From positions 496,001-560,000 of the forward strand of contig SEFP01000001.1 of NCBI GenBank assembly GCA_004144185.1: a DNA stretch of 64,000 bases, given 5' to 3'. This document shows positions 28,124-36,384 of this stretch, in pieces (positions within the stretch are counted from its first letter, which is position 1; every line of letters starts with the position of its first letter). The notes under the pieces were generated by a model. The model was not told the DNA's origin and searched no databases. It was given only the letters and a program-made list of their open reading frames with translations. The stretch is from Sphingobacteriales bacterium (lineage in GTDB: Bacteria > Bacteroidota > Bacteroidia > Chitinophagales > Chitinophagaceae). A program made the position numbers and the translations under genes.

Positions 28124-28696
28124 CTAGCGGTAGTACCGGTTTTCTTCGATGTATTGCCGTACGGTATCCTGCACCAGATAGCGGGTCGAGCGTCCGGCGC
28201 GGATTTCCTGGCGGATGTACGAAGCCGACAAGTGAATTTGTGGTGCATCGTGGAGAAAGGTTACCGTGGCTTCCGGAATGGGCTTGTTGTTGAACCCCGG
28301 TCGGGCATACACGATCAGCGGATGCCGCGCCACCAGCTGTTCCCAGTTTTTCCAGCGTTTCAGATTGGCATAGGAATCACCGCCCAGGATCACCGAAAAG
28401 GTTTCCAGCGGAAACTTTTCTGCCAGGTAGGTCAGCGTATCGATGGTGTATGAAGGCTTGGGCAACGAAAACTCGATGTTGCTGACCCGAAGTTTCGGAT
28501 TGTCGGCAATCGCCAGTTCTACCAGATGCAACCGGTCGTATTCATTGAGGAGCGAAGCCGAGTCTTTGAGCGGGTTGTGTGGGGAAACTACAAACCAGAC
28601 CTTATCCACTTCGGTATGCGCCACCACATGTTCGGCCACCATCAGGTGACCGTTATGAATGGGATTGAAAGAGCCGAAGTAGAGTCCGATATGCAT
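28124..28696 (-). CDS. nadD: Nicotinate-nucleotide adenylyltransferase
   Basis: NadD converts nicotinate mononucleotide and ATP to deamido-NAD in NAD synthesis. The 190 residues begin MHIGLYFGSFNPIHNGHL, which carries the nucleotidyltransferase GxFxPxHxGH motif, and end with the SASYIRQEIRAGRSTRYLV segment containing the ISxTxIR-like second motif (here LSASYIR). The length is normal. It follows the FeoA-like gene by 27 nt and is likely cotranscribed. Confidence 0.95.
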   Translation of the reverse strand: MHIGLYFGSFNPIHNGHLMVAEHVVAHTEVDKVWFVVSPHNPLKDSASLLNEYDRLHLVELAIADNPKLRVSNIEFSLPKPSYTIDTLTYLAEKFPLETFSVILGGDSYANLKRWKNWEQLVARHPLIVYARPGFNNKPIPEATVTFLHDAPQIHLSASYIRQEIRAGRSTRYLVQDTVRQYIEENRYYR

Positions 28697-28723
28697 AGAA
28701 ACAAAAGAAAGAAACCTAAAAAC

Positions 28724-28978
28724 CTATGGATGCAGCACGACCCAGATGTTCTCTGCATCCCGCTTGCGGATGCTGAGGTAATAACCCGCAATCCGGATGG
28801 CCAGTGGATCGCCCATCGGAGCCACCATTTCGATACTCACCGGTTCGCCCGGAATACAGCCCATCTCCATCAGGGTAATGAAGAAATCCGAGTCTTCGTT
28901 ATGGGCATGAATTGTAGCCTTGGTTCCGGCCCGCAATTGCGACAGCCGGAGGGGCAACTGTTCTGCATCCTTTTTCAC
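28724..28978 (-). CDS. FeoA family protein
   Basis: An 84-residue SH3-like FeoA-domain protein: LSQLRAGTKATIHAHN, then LMEMGCIPGEPVSIEMVAPMGDPLAIRIAGYYLSIRK, the full FeoA core. FeoA proteins assist FeoB ferrous iron uptake, but no feoB lies near, so stand-alone action is possible. The start is GTG at 28976-28978 (VKKDAEQL), chosen because it lies 4 nt after an exact -7 promoter element; the longer frame to 28999 would run through that element. Confidence 0.85.
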   Translation of the reverse strand: MKKDAEQLPLRLSQLRAGTKATIHAHNEDSDFFITLMEMGCIPGEPVSIEMVAPMGDPLAIRIAGYYLSIRKRDAENIWVVLHP

Positions 28979-28982
28979 GGCG

Positions 28983-28990
28983 CAAAGATA
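28983..28990 (-). promoter_or_regulatory. -7 promoter element of feoA-like-nadD
   Basis: TATCTTTG on the minus strand matches TAnnTTTG exactly and lies only 4 nt before the GTG start, so the transcript would have almost no leader. Confidence 0.5.
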
Positions 28991-29049
28991 AGGCGGCAAA
29001 AAGGGGCTCCTTTTACCGACCTTTGCCGTTCCCTTTTTTGACCTCTGTT

Positions 29050-29490
29050 ATGGCTGCTCGGTTTTATGATGTGGAAGCCAAAGGAAAGCTTCGCGATAAA
29101 CGACGATTGTCGGCATTTCTGGAACACCTGATACACCCGTATCGCCCGCAGCTCCGGAAACAAACGCTTACGTATCTGTTCCGGACGGATGAGGCGCTGC
29201 TGGAGGTAAACCAGCAGTTTCTGAACCACGATACCTACACCGACATTATCACCTTCGATCTGAGTGCCGTTCCGGAAAACCTCGAAGGCGAGATTCACAT
29301 CAGCACCGAACGGGTCGCCGAAAACGCCAACCGTTTTAAAACCGATTACCAAACGGAACTCCACCGCGTGATTTTTCACGGCGCGCTTCACCTGGCTGGT
29401 CTTAAAGACAAAACAGCTGCCGACGCCAAACAAATGCGCGCCGCCGAAGACGCAGCCCTTCAGAATTATTTTCAAAATACCCCTGCATGA
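29050..29490 (+). CDS. ybeY: Endoribonuclease YbeY
   Basis: A 146-residue zinc-dependent endoribonuclease for 16S rRNA maturation and ribosome quality control. The metal motif reads HRVIFHGALHLAGLKD; Bacteroidota YbeY proteins show this H-G-x-L-H-L-x-G form followed by a KDKT stretch and MRAAED. The start is the ATG at 29050 (MAARFYDVEAKGK). It overlaps the next gene by 4 nt (ATGA), so the two are translationally coupled. Confidence 0.94.
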   Translation: MAARFYDVEAKGKLRDKRRLSAFLEHLIHPYRPQLRKQTLTYLFRTDEALLEVNQQFLNHDTYTDIITFDLSAVPENLEGEIHISTERVAENANRFKTDYQTELHRVIFHGALHLAGLKDKTAADAKQMRAAEDAALQNYFQNTPA

Positions 29491-30212
29491 AGCTTACGAT
29501 CCTGCACGAAGATGACGACCTCATTTTTGTAGATAAACCTGCCGGACTGCTGGCGATTCCCGACCGGTTTGACTCCACCCTGCCCTCTGTAAAAGGACTG
29601 CTGGAACAGAAAACCGGCGACAAAATTTTTATTGTGCACCGCATCGACCGGGAAACCAGCGGGTGCATGGTCTTCGCTAAAAATGAAGAGGCCCACCGGC
29701 ACCTATCGATTCAGTTTCAGGAGCACATTGCCGGTAAATTTTACGTAGGCCTGGTGCATGGACGCCTGGCAGAAGAAGCCGGTACCATTGATGTGGCGTT
29801 GATCGAGCATCCGGCCCAACCGGGTAAGATGACGGTTGCCAAAAAAGGCAAAGCCAGCCGGACTGACTACCGGGTGGTAGAGCAATGGCCTCTGCATGCG
29901 CTGGTACAGTTCCGGATTTTTACGGGCCGGATGCACCAGATCCGGGTGCATATGCAATCCATTGGGCACCCGCTCCTCTGCGATCCCTTGTACGGCGACG
30001 GCAAACCTTTTTTCCTGTCCTCCGTAAAGCGGAAATTTCAACTCTCCAAACACGACGAAGTCGAGCGGCCGTTGCTGAGCCGCGTGGCCCTGCACTCCTA
30101 CCGGCTGGTGGTGGAATCGCTCCAGGGAGAAGAAATTTCTGTAGAAGCGCCCCTGCCCAAGGATCTGAATGCGGTGGTCCAGCAACTGCGTAAAGTGAGC
30201 GGCTCTGTTTAA
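29487..30212 (+). CDS. RluA family pseudouridine synthase
   Basis: A 241-residue rRNA/tRNA pseudouridine synthase. The catalytic motif HRIDRETSG (catalytic Asp) is intact, as is GRMHQIRVHMQSIGHPLLCDPLYG, the family's second signature. No S4 domain precedes it, so it resembles the RluA/TruC side of the family; the target uridine cannot be read from sequence. It overlaps ybeY by 4 nt and is followed by gldC after 76 nt. Confidence 0.92.
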   Translation: MKLTILHEDDDLIFVDKPAGLLAIPDRFDSTLPSVKGLLEQKTGDKIFIVHRIDRETSGCMVFAKNEEAHRHLSIQFQEHIAGKFYVGLVHGRLAEEAGTIDVALIEHPAQPGKMTVAKKGKASRTDYRVVEQWPLHALVQFRIFTGRMHQIRVHMQSIGHPLLCDPLYGDGKPFFLSSVKRKFQLSKHDEVERPLLSRVALHSYRLVVESLQGEEISVEAPLPKDLNAVVQQLRKVSGSV

Positions 30213-30288
30213 GCACTCAAAGAGCTGCCATTCCGGAATCTAACAATCCATCCATTATTTTGCACCGCGCCAGTAGCGCTTTTAACTT

Positions 30289-30639
30289 ATGAACAACTCG
30301 ACCATTCAGATTGACGTTACCCGCGACGAAAGCCAGATGATCACCGATATCCGTTGGGTGGCTCCCGATGGAGGCATTGATGCCTATCAGACGGCAAAAG
30401 CTGCCTTTCTGGGACTGTGGGACGGCGAAGCCCGCGAAAGCCTGCGCATCGACCTGTGGACCGGCAAGATGATGGTGGACGAGATGAACGATTTTCTGTT
30501 TCAGAGCATGATGGGCATGGCCGACACCTTTGCCCGTGCGACCCGCAACGTAGCATTGTCGGACGAACTGAAAGCCTTCGCTAAAGAATTTCACCGGAAA
30601 GCGTCTGAAGCACTTGAAGCGGAAAATAAAGGGCAGTAA
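30289..30639 (+). CDS. gldC: Gliding motility protein GldC
   Basis: A 116-residue cytoplasmic protein found beside gliding genes in Bacteroidota. The family hallmark is WDGEARESLRIDLWTGKMMVDEMN, followed by MADTFARATRN; I recognise the ESLRIDLWT core from Flavobacterium GldC. Role is unknown beyond aiding gliding. It is not adjacent to gldKLMN (12 kb away) but is embedded in the ybeY-rluA unit. The ATG at 30289 agrees with homologues. Confidence 0.87.
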   Translation: MNNSTIQIDVTRDESQMITDIRWVAPDGGIDAYQTAKAAFLGLWDGEARESLRIDLWTGKMMVDEMNDFLFQSMMGMADTFARATRNVALSDELKAFAKEFHRKASEALEAENKGQ

Positions 30640-30759
30640 GCGCTTCCGGAACGGCCGACTCCGTTTCGACCACTGCGATTCCGGAAGCAGCTAAATACGA
30701 AGGTTATCGTATTGCTGGCGGGGCAGAATTGTGAAAGCTTTGCATAAACATTTCTGCTT

Positions 30760-31710
30760 ATGAAAACGCTTCTACTCGCTCTTTGCGTGCTCTTCGCTGC
30801 TACCCCGGGGGCACAGGCGCAAAACATGGTTCATACCTATGATTTCCGTGGCACCTTCAACGAAGCCTCCAATGCCGGACCTGCCTTACTACCGCTGGGA
30901 ACGGGCCGGTTTAAAACCGATACGCTGACCGATTACAACGGCCTGCAGCGGACCGTGTATCAGTTTGACCTGAATAGCGGTTTTTACCTGAACGACTCGC
31001 TCCAGCAGTTTCTAGCTTCCGGAAGCTATACGATTGAGTTGTATTTCAAGATGAATGAGCTCACCAGCTGGAAGCGCGTGATCGATTTCAAGAACCGCAC
31101 CAGTGATCTGGGATGCTATGTACTTTCAGGTCAGCTGAATTTCTACAACATGGCGACCAGCCAGGGCGCGCCCTTTGTCGTGAATGAATACAGCCAGTAT
31201 GTGATCAGCCGCAATGCTGCGAACAGTCGGGTGCAGCTCTATGGCGACGGCAGTAAGTACATCACCTTTACCGATAACGGCAATAATGCGATCTACAACG
31301 CAACTAAAAAGCGGATCAACTTTTTCCAGGACGATCTGATCGTACCGAACGAAGCCAGTGCCGGTTCGATTGCCATGCTGCGTATCTACAACTACGAGCT
31401 CGATAGCCAGTCAGTCAAATCGAATTATAACGGGCTTAACCAGTCGCTGGGGGTGAGACCCGTTTTTGCCGGTGCCGGGCAGGTTACGTTGCATCCCAAT
31501 CCGGCTACTGCATCCCTGCAGGTGACGCTTCCGGAAAACCGCACCACCCGTCTTCAGATCTGTGATCTGATGGGACACGTGCTGTACGATCAGACGGTTG
31601 ATCAGTCAAAAGCCACCTGTGATATCAGCCCCCTGGCAGCCGGCAATTACTTTTTACTGGCGACTGACGAATCGGGTGGCCGGTTGACCTTACGATTCAC
31701 CAAACAGTAA
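30760..31710 (+). CDS. T9SS cargo with LamG-like domain and C-terminal sorting domain
   Basis: A 316-residue secreted protein: signal peptide (about residues 1-21, ending AQAQ), a concanavalin/LamG-like beta sandwich (about 25-225, with SGSYTIELYFKMNELTSWKRVIDFKN), and a type A T9SS sorting domain (about 243-316, VTLHPNPATASLQVTLPENRTTRLQI, then CDISPLAAGNYFLLATDES). The LamG part usually binds carbohydrates; no catalytic site is visible. Export through GldKLMN-based T9SS is inferred. It stands alone and ends before a strong terminator. Confidence 0.88.
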   Translation: MKTLLLALCVLFAATPGAQAQNMVHTYDFRGTFNEASNAGPALLPLGTGRFKTDTLTDYNGLQRTVYQFDLNSGFYLNDSLQQFLASGSYTIELYFKMNELTSWKRVIDFKNRTSDLGCYVLSGQLNFYNMATSQGAPFVVNEYSQYVISRNAANSRVQLYGDGSKYITFTDNGNNAIYNATKKRINFFQDDLIVPNEASAGSIAMLRIYNYELDSQSVKSNYNGLNQSLGVRPVFAGAGQVTLHPNPATASLQVTLPENRTTRLQICDLMGHVLYDQTVDQSKATCDISPLAAGNYFLLATDESGGRLTLRFTKQ

Positions 31711-31735
31711 GCGGCTATTGGTTTCAATTGATTTT

Positions 31736-31774
31736 AAAAGGAAAAGCACCGAATCGTTCGGTGCTTTTCCTTTT
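31736..31774. terminator. Bidirectional terminator, 18-bp perfect stem
   Basis: AAAAGGAAAAGCACCGAA (31736-31753), 3-nt loop, and the exact reverse complement (31757-31774), with A and T ends on both sides: it serves both converging genes. Confidence 0.95.
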
Positions 31775-31825
31775 AATAAAAAATCGTGTAAGTCGGTTAT
31801 CCCGGACTAGGAAAGCTCAGTTTTT

Positions 31826-33808
31826 CTAGAACGACAGCAGTTTTTCCAGGGCGCCATCGAGGTGGGATTTGGCCATAAATTGTTGTTCGAGTTCAATGGC
31901 AAACGGAATCGGCGTTTCGATGGAACCGCAGCGTACCACCGGCGCATCGAGGCTTTTGAAACAATGTTCGTTGATCCAGGCGCTGATCTCACCGCCGAGG
32001 CCACCAAACAAGGTGTCTTCGTGCAGAATAAGTACCCGACCCGTTGCTTCTACCGCGGTTTGGATCGCCTCGTAGTCGAGTGGTAGCAAACTCCGCAGAT
32101 CAAGAATGTATACAGACGTCTCCGGATGCTTGGTTGCCCATTCAGTTGCCCAGTGTACACCCGCACCATAGGTAATGATCGTAATGTCCTCGCCTTCCTG
32201 TACCACCCGCGCCTTGCCGATTTCGATGGTGTAAAACGCTTCCGGAACCGGCCCGGTGATCGCGCGGTAGAGCGCTTTATGTTCAAAGAACATCACCGGG
32301 TTGGGATCTTCGATGGCCGCACACAGCAATCCTTTGGCATCTTCGGGCGTAGACGGATACACCACTTTAAGGCCCGGAACCTTGGTAAACCAGGCTTCGT
32401 TGCTTTGGGAGTGGAACGGTCCGGCCCCCACTCCGCCGCCCGTCGGCATCCGGATGACCACATCGGCCGGCTGGCCCCAACGGTAATGAATTTTGGCGAG
32501 GTTGTTCACGATCTGGTTGAAGCCTACCGTCACGAAGTCGGCAAACTGCATTTCCATCATGCTTTTAAAACCTTCCAGGCTCAGTCCCAGCGCCGTTCCT
32601 ACAATCGCACTTTCACACAAGGGTGTATTCCGGACCCGCGCCTTGCCGAACTTTTCGACAAAGCCTTCGGTCAGCTTGAATGCACCGCCGTATTCAGCGA
32701 TATCCTGCCCCATCAGCACCAGATTCGGGTGGCGCTCCATGCTTTGTTCCAGTCCTTCGGAAAGCGCCTGGATAAATTTCTTTTCACTAACCGGTCCGCT
32801 TTCCGGAATGCCGGTTGCAGTACTTTTTGCTGGTGCATACACATCGTGCAGCTCTTCCTGCAGATTGGGCACGACCGGTCCTTCAGCAAAACCTTCTTCC
32901 AGTCCTTGTTCGATCTCGGTCCGCAGTTCTTCCCGGAGCTGGGCAATGCGGTCTTCGTTCAGCAGTCCTTTCTTCACCAGGTATGATTCGTAGTTCTGCA
33001 CCGGGTCTTTCTCCTGCCATTCTTCAAACAGCCGCTTGGGCACATATTTCACCCCGCTGGCTTCTTCGTGGCCGCGCATCCGGAAGGTCATTGCTTCAAT
33101 GAGCATCGGCTTGCCTTCTTTGATGCAGTATTCGCGGGCTTCTTTCACCGTCTGGTACACATCCAGGATGTTATTCCCGTCGATGGTGATGCCTTTCATG
33201 CCATAGCCTTTGGCGCGGTCGGCCAGCTGCTTGCAGATAAACTGCTCCCGCACCGGTGTACTGAGGCCATAGCCGTTGTTTTCGATCATGAAGATGACCG
33301 GCAATCCCCACACAGCCGCTACGTTGAGCGCCTCGTGAAAATCGCCTTCAGAGGTACCGCCATCACCGGAAAACGCCAGCGAGACTTTGCCTTCGCCACG
33401 CAGCTTATGCGCCAGCGCGGTGCCGTCGGCCAACGCCAGTTGCGGACCGAGGTGCGAGATCATTCCACAAACGTGAAACTCGGGTGCGCCAAAGTGAAAG
33501 GATCGTTCGCGGCCTTTGGAAAATCCGCCTTTACGGCCCTGCCATTGCTTGAAGAGCTGGGCAAAGGGCATATCCCGACCGGTAAATACACCCAGGTTGC
33601 GGTGCAGCGGCATGATCCACTCATCGGATTCCAGTGCAGCCGTAGCACCCACCGAGATCGCTTCCTGACCGATTCCGGAAAACCATTTGGAGATGCGCCC
33701 CTGGCGGAGCAGGACCAGCATTTTCTCCTCGATCATCCGGGGAAACAGGATACGGCGATGCAGCATCAGAAGCTGCTCATCAGTCAGGCCGGCGCGATAA
33801 AACTGCAT
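31826..33808 (-). CDS. Fused alpha/beta E1 component of a 2-oxoacid dehydrogenase
   Basis: A 660-residue thiamine-diphosphate enzyme in which E1 alpha (about 1-330) and E1 beta (about 345-660) are joined. The alpha part holds the ThDP motif GDGGTSEGDFHEALN and NNGYGLSTPV; the beta part holds GQDIAEYGGAFKLTEGF and PLCESAIVGTALGLSLEG. Such fusions in Bacteroidota are usually annotated as branched-chain 2-oxoacid (2-oxoisovalerate) or pyruvate dehydrogenase; E2 and E3 genes are not in the window, so the substrate is open. It has its own promoter candidate and terminator. Confidence 0.93.
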   Translation of the reverse strand: MQFYRAGLTDEQLLMLHRRILFPRMIEEKMLVLLRQGRISKWFSGIGQEAISVGATAALESDEWIMPLHRNLGVFTGRDMPFAQLFKQWQGRKGGFSKGRERSFHFGAPEFHVCGMISHLGPQLALADGTALAHKLRGEGKVSLAFSGDGGTSEGDFHEALNVAAVWGLPVIFMIENNGYGLSTPVREQFICKQLADRAKGYGMKGITIDGNNILDVYQTVKEAREYCIKEGKPMLIEAMTFRMRGHEEASGVKYVPKRLFEEWQEKDPVQNYESYLVKKGLLNEDRIAQLREELRTEIEQGLEEGFAEGPVVPNLQEELHDVYAPAKSTATGIPESGPVSEKKFIQALSEGLEQSMERHPNLVLMGQDIAEYGGAFKLTEGFVEKFGKARVRNTPLCESAIVGTALGLSLEGFKSMMEMQFADFVTVGFNQIVNNLAKIHYRWGQPADVVIRMPTGGGVGAGPFHSQSNEAWFTKVPGLKVVYPSTPEDAKGLLCAAIEDPNPVMFFEHKALYRAITGPVPEAFYTIEIGKARVVQEGEDITIITYGAGVHWATEWATKHPETSVYILDLRSLLPLDYEAIQTAVEATGRVLILHEDTLFGGLGGEISAWINEHCFKSLDAPVVRCGSIETPIPFAIELEQQFMAKSHLDGALEKLLSF

Positions 33809-33815
33809 AGGAGCG

Positions 33816-33823
33816 CGAAATTA
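33816..33823 (-). promoter_or_regulatory. -7 promoter element of the E1 dehydrogenase gene
   Basis: TAATTTCG on the minus strand matches TAnnTTTG with one change and lies 7 nt before the ATG, the same spacing as for the flavin reductase gene. Confidence 0.4.
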
Positions 33824-33946
33824 CTGATTAATGGTTAGGGATGGATACCGAATGAATGCTTTGAGACCGTTTTACGAGTTACAAAAAAGATTGGTGTTAT
33901 GGACTTCCGGAACTTTAGCGTCTGTACCCTCCCAAGCCAACTCAAC

Positions 33947-34369
33947 ATGCAAATCCGTTTTTTAATTCCGCTCTTTGCCCTGGCAACAGTGAGCACTCAT
34001 GACAGTTTTGCCCAAAAGCAAAAGTCAGCCAGGAAACCCACTTCGGTTGTGCCTATGAAGCCAGCGGTTTTCAAGTATGTGGAGCAGATGCCCCAATTTG
34101 ACGGCGACCTGATAGCCTTCCTGATCCAGCACACAGTTTATCCGAAGGAAGCGAGGGAAAATGGGATCGGAGGTCGTGTGAATGTGAAAGTGGTGATTGA
34201 CGAAACCGGCCAGGTAACGGACCCTATTATTGAAAAAAGTGTTCATCCCCTACTCGACGCTGAAGCCCTACGCGTGGTTAAACTGATGCCGCCCTGGAAG
34301 CCGGGTATGCAAAACGGTCATGCAGTCCGGGTTTTTTACACCATTCCCATCAAGTTTATTATCAGCTAA
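33947..34369 (+). CDS. Secreted TonB C-terminal-domain protein, copy 1
   Basis: A 140-residue protein: signal peptide (about 1-22, ending FAQ) and then a lone TonB C-terminal domain. Family features are YPKEARENGIGGRVNVKVVIDETGQV, then PLLDAEALRVVKLMPPWKPGMQNG and VRVFYTIPIKF. No proline-rich spacer or TM anchor is present, so it cannot span the periplasm like TonB. The start at 33947 (MQIRFLIPL) fits a signal peptide. A paralogue follows 121 nt downstream. Confidence 0.88.
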   Translation: MQIRFLIPLFALATVSTHDSFAQKQKSARKPTSVVPMKPAVFKYVEQMPQFDGDLIAFLIQHTVYPKEARENGIGGRVNVKVVIDETGQVTDPIIEKSVHPLLDAEALRVVKLMPPWKPGMQNGHAVRVFYTIPIKFIIS

Positions 34370-34490
34370 GGGTTCTTCCGGAAACTTTAAAGGCAGAAAT
34401 TCAATAGAGGCCCGATCGAAACCGTTTTAAAGAAAACGAGTATCTTACAACAGCTGGTTTCTTCATCCTTTTCTAATTTCAAACCCCTTT

Positions 34491-34892
34491 ATGAAAAAGC
34501 TCTTCGTCCCGCTTGCACTGCTCCTTCTGACCGCCGGAACGACCCTTGCCCAGAAAAGCGCTACAGGTGCGCCCTCGAAACAGGAAAAGGTGCTGCTCAC
34601 CGCCGATGTGATGCCGGAGTTCCAGGGCAATCTTCAGAGTTTTCTGGCTAAAACCGTAACGTACCCGGCCGATGCCCGCAAGCGCCAGGCGGAGGGACGG
34701 GTGGTGATTAAGTTTGTAATAGCAGAAGATGGCCGGGTCACGGACGCGATCGTAGAGCGCGGGGTAGATCCGGTGCTGGATGCCGAAGCGCTGCGGGCGA
34801 TCCAATCCATGCCCCGCTGGAAACCCGCTACCAACGGCGGCAAACCCGTAAAAGTGTATTACCGCGTGCCGGTTTCCTTTAAGCTGGCCTAG
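34491..34892 (+). CDS. Secreted TonB C-terminal-domain protein, copy 2
   Basis: A 133-residue paralogue of the preceding gene: signal peptide (MKKLFVPLALLLLTAGTTLA) and a lone TonB_C domain with YPADARKRQAEGRVVIKFVI and DAEALRAIQSMPRWKPATNGG. The two share the layout and the MP-x-F-x-G-x-L-x-x-F-L start of the domain, so they look like a tandem duplication that has diverged. Function unknown; in Bacteroidota such domains sit on many envelope proteins. Confidence 0.88.
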   Translation: MKKLFVPLALLLLTAGTTLAQKSATGAPSKQEKVLLTADVMPEFQGNLQSFLAKTVTYPADARKRQAEGRVVIKFVIAEDGRVTDAIVERGVDPVLDAEALRAIQSMPRWKPATNGGKPVKVYYRVPVSFKLA

Positions 34893-34947
34893 GTCCGTTC
34901 CGGAAAGTAGCATTCGGGGATCGTAGTGATTCAGGGACTCAAAAGAA

Positions 34948-34978
34948 ACGGCAAAGACCGAAGTCTTCGCCGTCTTTT
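34948..34978 (+). terminator. Rho-independent terminator after the TonB_C pair
   Basis: ACGGC-A-AAGAC (34948-34958) pairs with GTCTT-C-GCCGT (34963-34973) around a CGAA tetraloop, with one mismatch, followed by a short T-tract. Confidence 0.75.
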
Positions 34979-35145
34979 CCACACACAAAGGGTAGCTAAA
35001 AAGAAACCCCGGTTTCCTAAATTGATTTAAGGTACTCGCAACCATCCCGTCCCCCAAAGCGATTGCAACACAAAGATTGCGCGGGGTGACTATCCGTTCA
35101 ATACGACAAACTGCGTATTCCGGCGGCCCGTACCTTGCAACCGCT

Positions 35146-36372
35146 TTGCGATTGCCTCTCTTTTTTGCCCTGCGCTTCCTGACCCGTCAAAAAGGGTCTT
35201 TTTCGGCGTTTATCATCCGGCTGGCCGCGGGTGCCACCGCACTTAGCGTCGCGGTGATGATTTTATCAGCGGCTGTGGTGACCGGTTTTCAGCACACGAT
35301 TCAGGAAAAAATCTACGTATTCTGGGGACATATCCTGATCACGCCGTTTACCGCCAACCCGTCCAACCTGACCAGCGACGAACCGATTGCCTTTGACGCC
35401 AGCCTGCTTCAGCAGATCGAGCAGACCGCTTCCGGAAGCCATATTACCCCCTATGCCCTCCGGCCTGCCATTTTGCGCACCGACTCGGCTCTGGAAGGGC
35501 TTCAACTCAAAGGGGTCAGTGAAGATTATGTTCCACCCGCAGCCATGGACGTCAGCGGAAAAATTGACTTTTCCGACACGGCGTATTCCAAAGATATTTT
35601 GCTGTCGCAAACGCTGGCCAACCGGTTGCGACTGAAGAAAGGTGATGCAGTAATGCTGTACCTGATCGACCAGGCCGGAGCGCCTCCCCGAATCCGGAAG
35701 ATCACCGTGGCCGGTTTGTATCATACCGGTCTTGACGAAGTAGACCGCAACTTTGCGCTCTGCGATCTGCGATTGGTACAGCGGCTCAGCAACTGGGCAT
35801 CAACCGACATTTCCGGGTATCAAATTGACCTGGATCATCCGGAAGGGGCAACCGCCATTTCCGATGCGCTGTATGAGCAGGTTTTGGCAGCGCCGCTCCG
35901 TAGCTACACCCTTCCGGAACGCTACCCACAAATTTTTGACTGGCTCAACCTGCAGGAAACCAATGTGCGGGTTCTGATGAGCATTATGGCCGCCATTGCC
36001 ATCATCAACCTGGCAGCGGCATTGTTAATTCTGCTGGTCGATCGTGCACGCACCGTAGGCTTGTTGCAGGCACTGGGCATGAGTCGGCGCAGTTTGATGC
36101 AACTGTTTATTTACCTCGCATCCGGCATCGGCGTTATTGGCTGTCTGCTCGGCACCGGACTGGCATTGCTGCTGGCGTTCCTGCAACAAACCACCGGCTT
36201 TATGAAGCTTCCGGAAGAAACGTATTATATGCGCACCGTTCCGGTTCAGCCCCTCCTGTCACACATCCTGCTTATCAATGGACTGACGCTGGTTTTGTGC
36301 CTGTTGTGTATGACGCTGCCAGCGCTGTACCTGCGCCGCATCTCCCCTACGAAAGTGTTGCAGTTCCGGTAG
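35146..36372 (+). CDS. LolE/FtsX-type ABC transporter permease
   Basis: A 408-residue inner-membrane permease of the LolC/E-MacB-FtsX class. N-terminal TM follows LPLFFALRFLTRQKGS, then a periplasmic domain (about 50-265), and three C-terminal TMs of the FtsX domain (VRVLMSIMAAIAIINLAAALLI, then VGLLQALGMSRRSLMQLF, LLLAFL). There is no ATG before the conserved start; the likely start codon is TTG at 35146 or 35152, so the 5' end is uncertain by a few codons. No ATPase partner is adjacent. A lipoprotein-release role is inferred from the family. Confidence 0.85.
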   Translation: MRLPLFFALRFLTRQKGSFSAFIIRLAAGATALSVAVMILSAAVVTGFQHTIQEKIYVFWGHILITPFTANPSNLTSDEPIAFDASLLQQIEQTASGSHITPYALRPAILRTDSALEGLQLKGVSEDYVPPAAMDVSGKIDFSDTAYSKDILLSQTLANRLRLKKGDAVMLYLIDQAGAPPRIRKITVAGLYHTGLDEVDRNFALCDLRLVQRLSNWASTDISGYQIDLDHPEGATAISDALYEQVLAAPLRSYTLPERYPQIFDWLNLQETNVRVLMSIMAAIAIINLAAALLILLVDRARTVGLLQALGMSRRSLMQLFIYLASGIGVIGCLLGTGLALLLAFLQQTTGFMKLPEETYYMRTVPVQPLLSHILLINGLTLVLCLLCMTLPALYLRRISPTKVLQFR

Positions 36373-36384
36373 CAGTCCCGGTTT

